A stretch of DNA of 64,000 nucleotides, from contig FXAI01000014.1 of the NCBI GenBank assembly GCA_900177435.1, forward strand, positions 57,471-121,470, in the 5' to 3' direction. The position numbers were made by a program, and so were the translations under genes. The notes below the pieces were generated by a model that searched no databases, was not told where the DNA came from, and saw only the letters and a list, made by a program, of their open reading frames with translations. The stretch comes from Alteromonadaceae bacterium Bs31 (GTDB lineage Bacteria; Pseudomonadota; Gammaproteobacteria; Pseudomonadales; Cellvibrionaceae). How positions within the stretch are numbered: position 1 is the stretch's first letter; each line of letters opens with the position of its first letter. Of this stretch, positions 62,686 through 64,000 are shown piece after piece.

Positions 62686-63792
62686 TTTCAGCCCTATAAA
62701 AATGAGAGAGTTAAAGATATGAGTACAATACTAATTACAATTAATAAGCTTAGACCAAGCACATAAGCTTATTTTGCGTGTTTACAAAAAGTTGATTTGG
62801 GTCAGCCCTTTAGCCGACGTACAAGGGAAAAACTACGCTGGCCTGCTTGGATATTTCCTTTACGCCTAATTTCTGTAGCGCTAAGTACTTTAAATGTAAG
62901 CCTTTTAATCGCAAGCCCTAAAACGCGCGGGTACTAAAACGTGTTGGTTCTAAAAGAGAGTTACGCCAAGAGAGTTACGCCAAGAGAATGGTGGCCAAAT
63001 CGTACCCGGCAAGCAAAGTAATGTTGCTAATAAAGCGCGGGCCTTGCTGGTGTAAATGGAACTGCTACATTTCAGGCTCAAGCACTCTAGTATGCAAATA
63101 TTGGAGTAATACTTTCGCGAGAGCGAATGCACAACAGCCAACAAAGCAAAGCAGGGGTAAGCTTGGGATTTACAGAATAGTTAGGCCTGTACTCACTGTT
63201 TGGTTAGCGGATTAACAGAATGGCAAGTATTAATAAGAAGGCACTCGAACAGCCTTCTAGCAAGTCCCGTGCTAAATTAGCCCTAAGCTCGTGGGCGGTG
63301 TTGTGGCGGCAGGGTGGCTGACTATAAAACCTAGCGACATACACTCATTGGTGCTGAAAGGGCTGTTTAAAGCGCGGGTTAAGCGCATTCAATACAATGC
63401 AGCTTGGCTGCTTCAAGTTCAGTACCCTGGTTAGCCTTACATACTCAAGATATAGGCCCACCTCTCAAAAAAAGACTCAAAAGCCACCACAAGCGATATG
63501 CCCAGCATGCAGATAGGAGAGGCAGGAGAGCCGGTGTTAAGCACCGCGAGCCATTTGTAGCTGCTAAATAGCTGAAAAAGGGTGCTTTTGGTGCCATTAA
63601 ACAGAGAAGAAAGGCCAAATTTTAGCCACATGAGGAGCAGAACTAATTCTTCCCTCGGGGCTAGGATTTACTTAGTGATTCCTATACAATTCGCAGCCCT
63701 TAAAGGCGCTGCATATAGCTCACAAGGCAGAAAGCAGCTACAGCGAGGACCGGCAAATAGGGCCGGGGTGCACAGAGTAATTGGGCACGAAA
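62686..63792. other. 1.1-kb region before the tRNA-Cys, no gene seen
   Basis: Short frames on both strands lack ribosome sites or recognisable content. A minus-strand frame at 63437-63631 (64 codons, one hydrophobic segment) is the best of them but has no Shine-Dalgarno. A tandem 14-bp repeat lies at 62954-62987. Confidence 0.45.
62954..62987. repeat. Tandem 14-bp repeat, about 2.4 copies
   Basis: The 14-base unit AAGAGAGTTACGCC occurs at 62954-62967 and 62968-62981 without mismatch, and a partial third copy (AAGAGA) follows. Its role is unknown. Confidence 0.85.
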
Positions 63793-63866
63793 GGCGCGAT
63801 AGCAAAGCGGTTATGCACTGGATTGCAAATCCACGTAGGCCGGTTCGACTCCGGCTCGCGCCTCCA
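63793..63866 (+). tRNA. tRNA-Cys (anticodon GCA)
   Basis: A 74-base cloverleaf with encoded CCA. The acceptor stem GGCGCGA pairs with TCGCGCC. The anticodon loop is TTGCAAA between TGGA and TCCA, with GCA at 63835-63837. The T arm is GCCGG-TTCGACT-CCGGC. The D arm carries AGCAAAGCGGTTATGC. It charges cysteine. Confidence 0.97.
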
Positions 63867-64000
63867 TCTCTCACGTGCTGTTCTGACAGAATACGACAGA
63901 GTGCTCGAGCGTGTTTACAGGGATGTAATTGGTAGAACGACTCAGGAGACAAAGTCGAGCAGTTGCCGAGAAATTGGTCCAGTGCGAAGCGCTGGTAAAA

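Noticed and set aside
63920..64000. Possible second tRNA after tRNA-Cys (an AATTGGTAGAACG stretch like a D arm, then AAATTGGTCC)
   Set aside because: No acceptor or T stem can be paired within the window. E. coli has a Cys-Leu tRNA order, but this sequence does not fold as either; at most a chance D-arm match at the window edge.
1..64000. CRISPR array, complete insertion sequence, prophage or integron
   Set aside because: No regularly spaced direct repeats, transposase, integrase or phage structural genes were seen on reading both strands.

Overview
The window reads as the chromosome of a Gram-negative gammaproteobacterium, most likely a polysaccharide-degrading marine member of the Cellvibrionaceae (Saccharophagus/Teredinibacter/Cellvibrio type). 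This is an inference. It rests on the long poly-serine linkers in secreted carbohydrate-active enzymes, a fused pectate lyase/pectin methylesterase, a GH5 lipoprotein cellulase, a BglX-type beta-glucosidase, a Chp (type IV pilus) chemosensory operon, and the E. coli-like nudE / yrfG-hslR-hslO neighbourhood.

Layout. 1-8.4 kb: distal part of a pil/chp operon (chpA, chpB, chpC). 8.8-10.6 kb: two secreted proteins, one a gluzincin-like protease. 10.9-13.7 kb: adhE, with an inverted repeat upstream and a clear terminator. 13.8-17.2 kb: redox/heat-stress and nucleotide-housekeeping block (hslO, hslR, yrfG on minus; nudE, cysQ on plus). 17.5-20.6 kb: a small coiled-coil protein, a REC-REC-GGDEF cyclase, a periplasmic haem protein and a periplasmic peroxiredoxin-like protein. 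20.7-24.4 kb: two spondin-domain exported proteins followed by an OmpR-type two-component pair. 24.5-29.0 kb: a lipoprotein with Asp-box repeats, a secreted protein sharing its N-terminal domain pattern, and an S9 peptidase. 29.1-34.0 kb: two rhomboid proteases, a GNAT protein, a membrane-anchored protein, a membrane aminopropyltransferase and convergent speD. 34.2-36.8 kb: structured intergenic element and a BlaI / M56-peptidase pair with twin operators. 37.0-41.9 kb: bglX, a histidine-ladder beta-solenoid protein, a DUF1287 protein. 42.5-46.2 kb: an orphan type VI-secretion-type cargo island (ketosynthase-like protein, AHH nuclease, Imm11-like immunity protein, degenerate NagB-like protein). 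46.3-49.7 kb: small secreted and HD-domain proteins, one gene possibly broken. 49.7-53.2 kb: the bifunctional pectinase. 53.2-55.1 kb: a 1.9 kb gene-poor stretch. 55.1-62.7 kb: a small membrane protein, ybiT, the GH5 cellulase and a chemoreceptor. 63.8 kb: tRNA-Cys.

How the parts fit. The pectinase, cellulase and beta-glucosidase form a plant cell-wall or algal polymer degradation set, complemented by surface motility (Chp), chemotaxis and c-di-GMP signalling. AdhE handles fermentative redox balance. The best candidate for something less described is the AHH nuclease island, where two neighbouring genes look like enzymes whose catalytic residues have been lost. Next come the 19-residue His-Gly ladder protein at 39.5-40.6 kb and the BlaI/M56 pair whose sensor has no penicillin-binding domain. 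All functional assignments come from recognising motifs and family patterns by eye; no database search was run.
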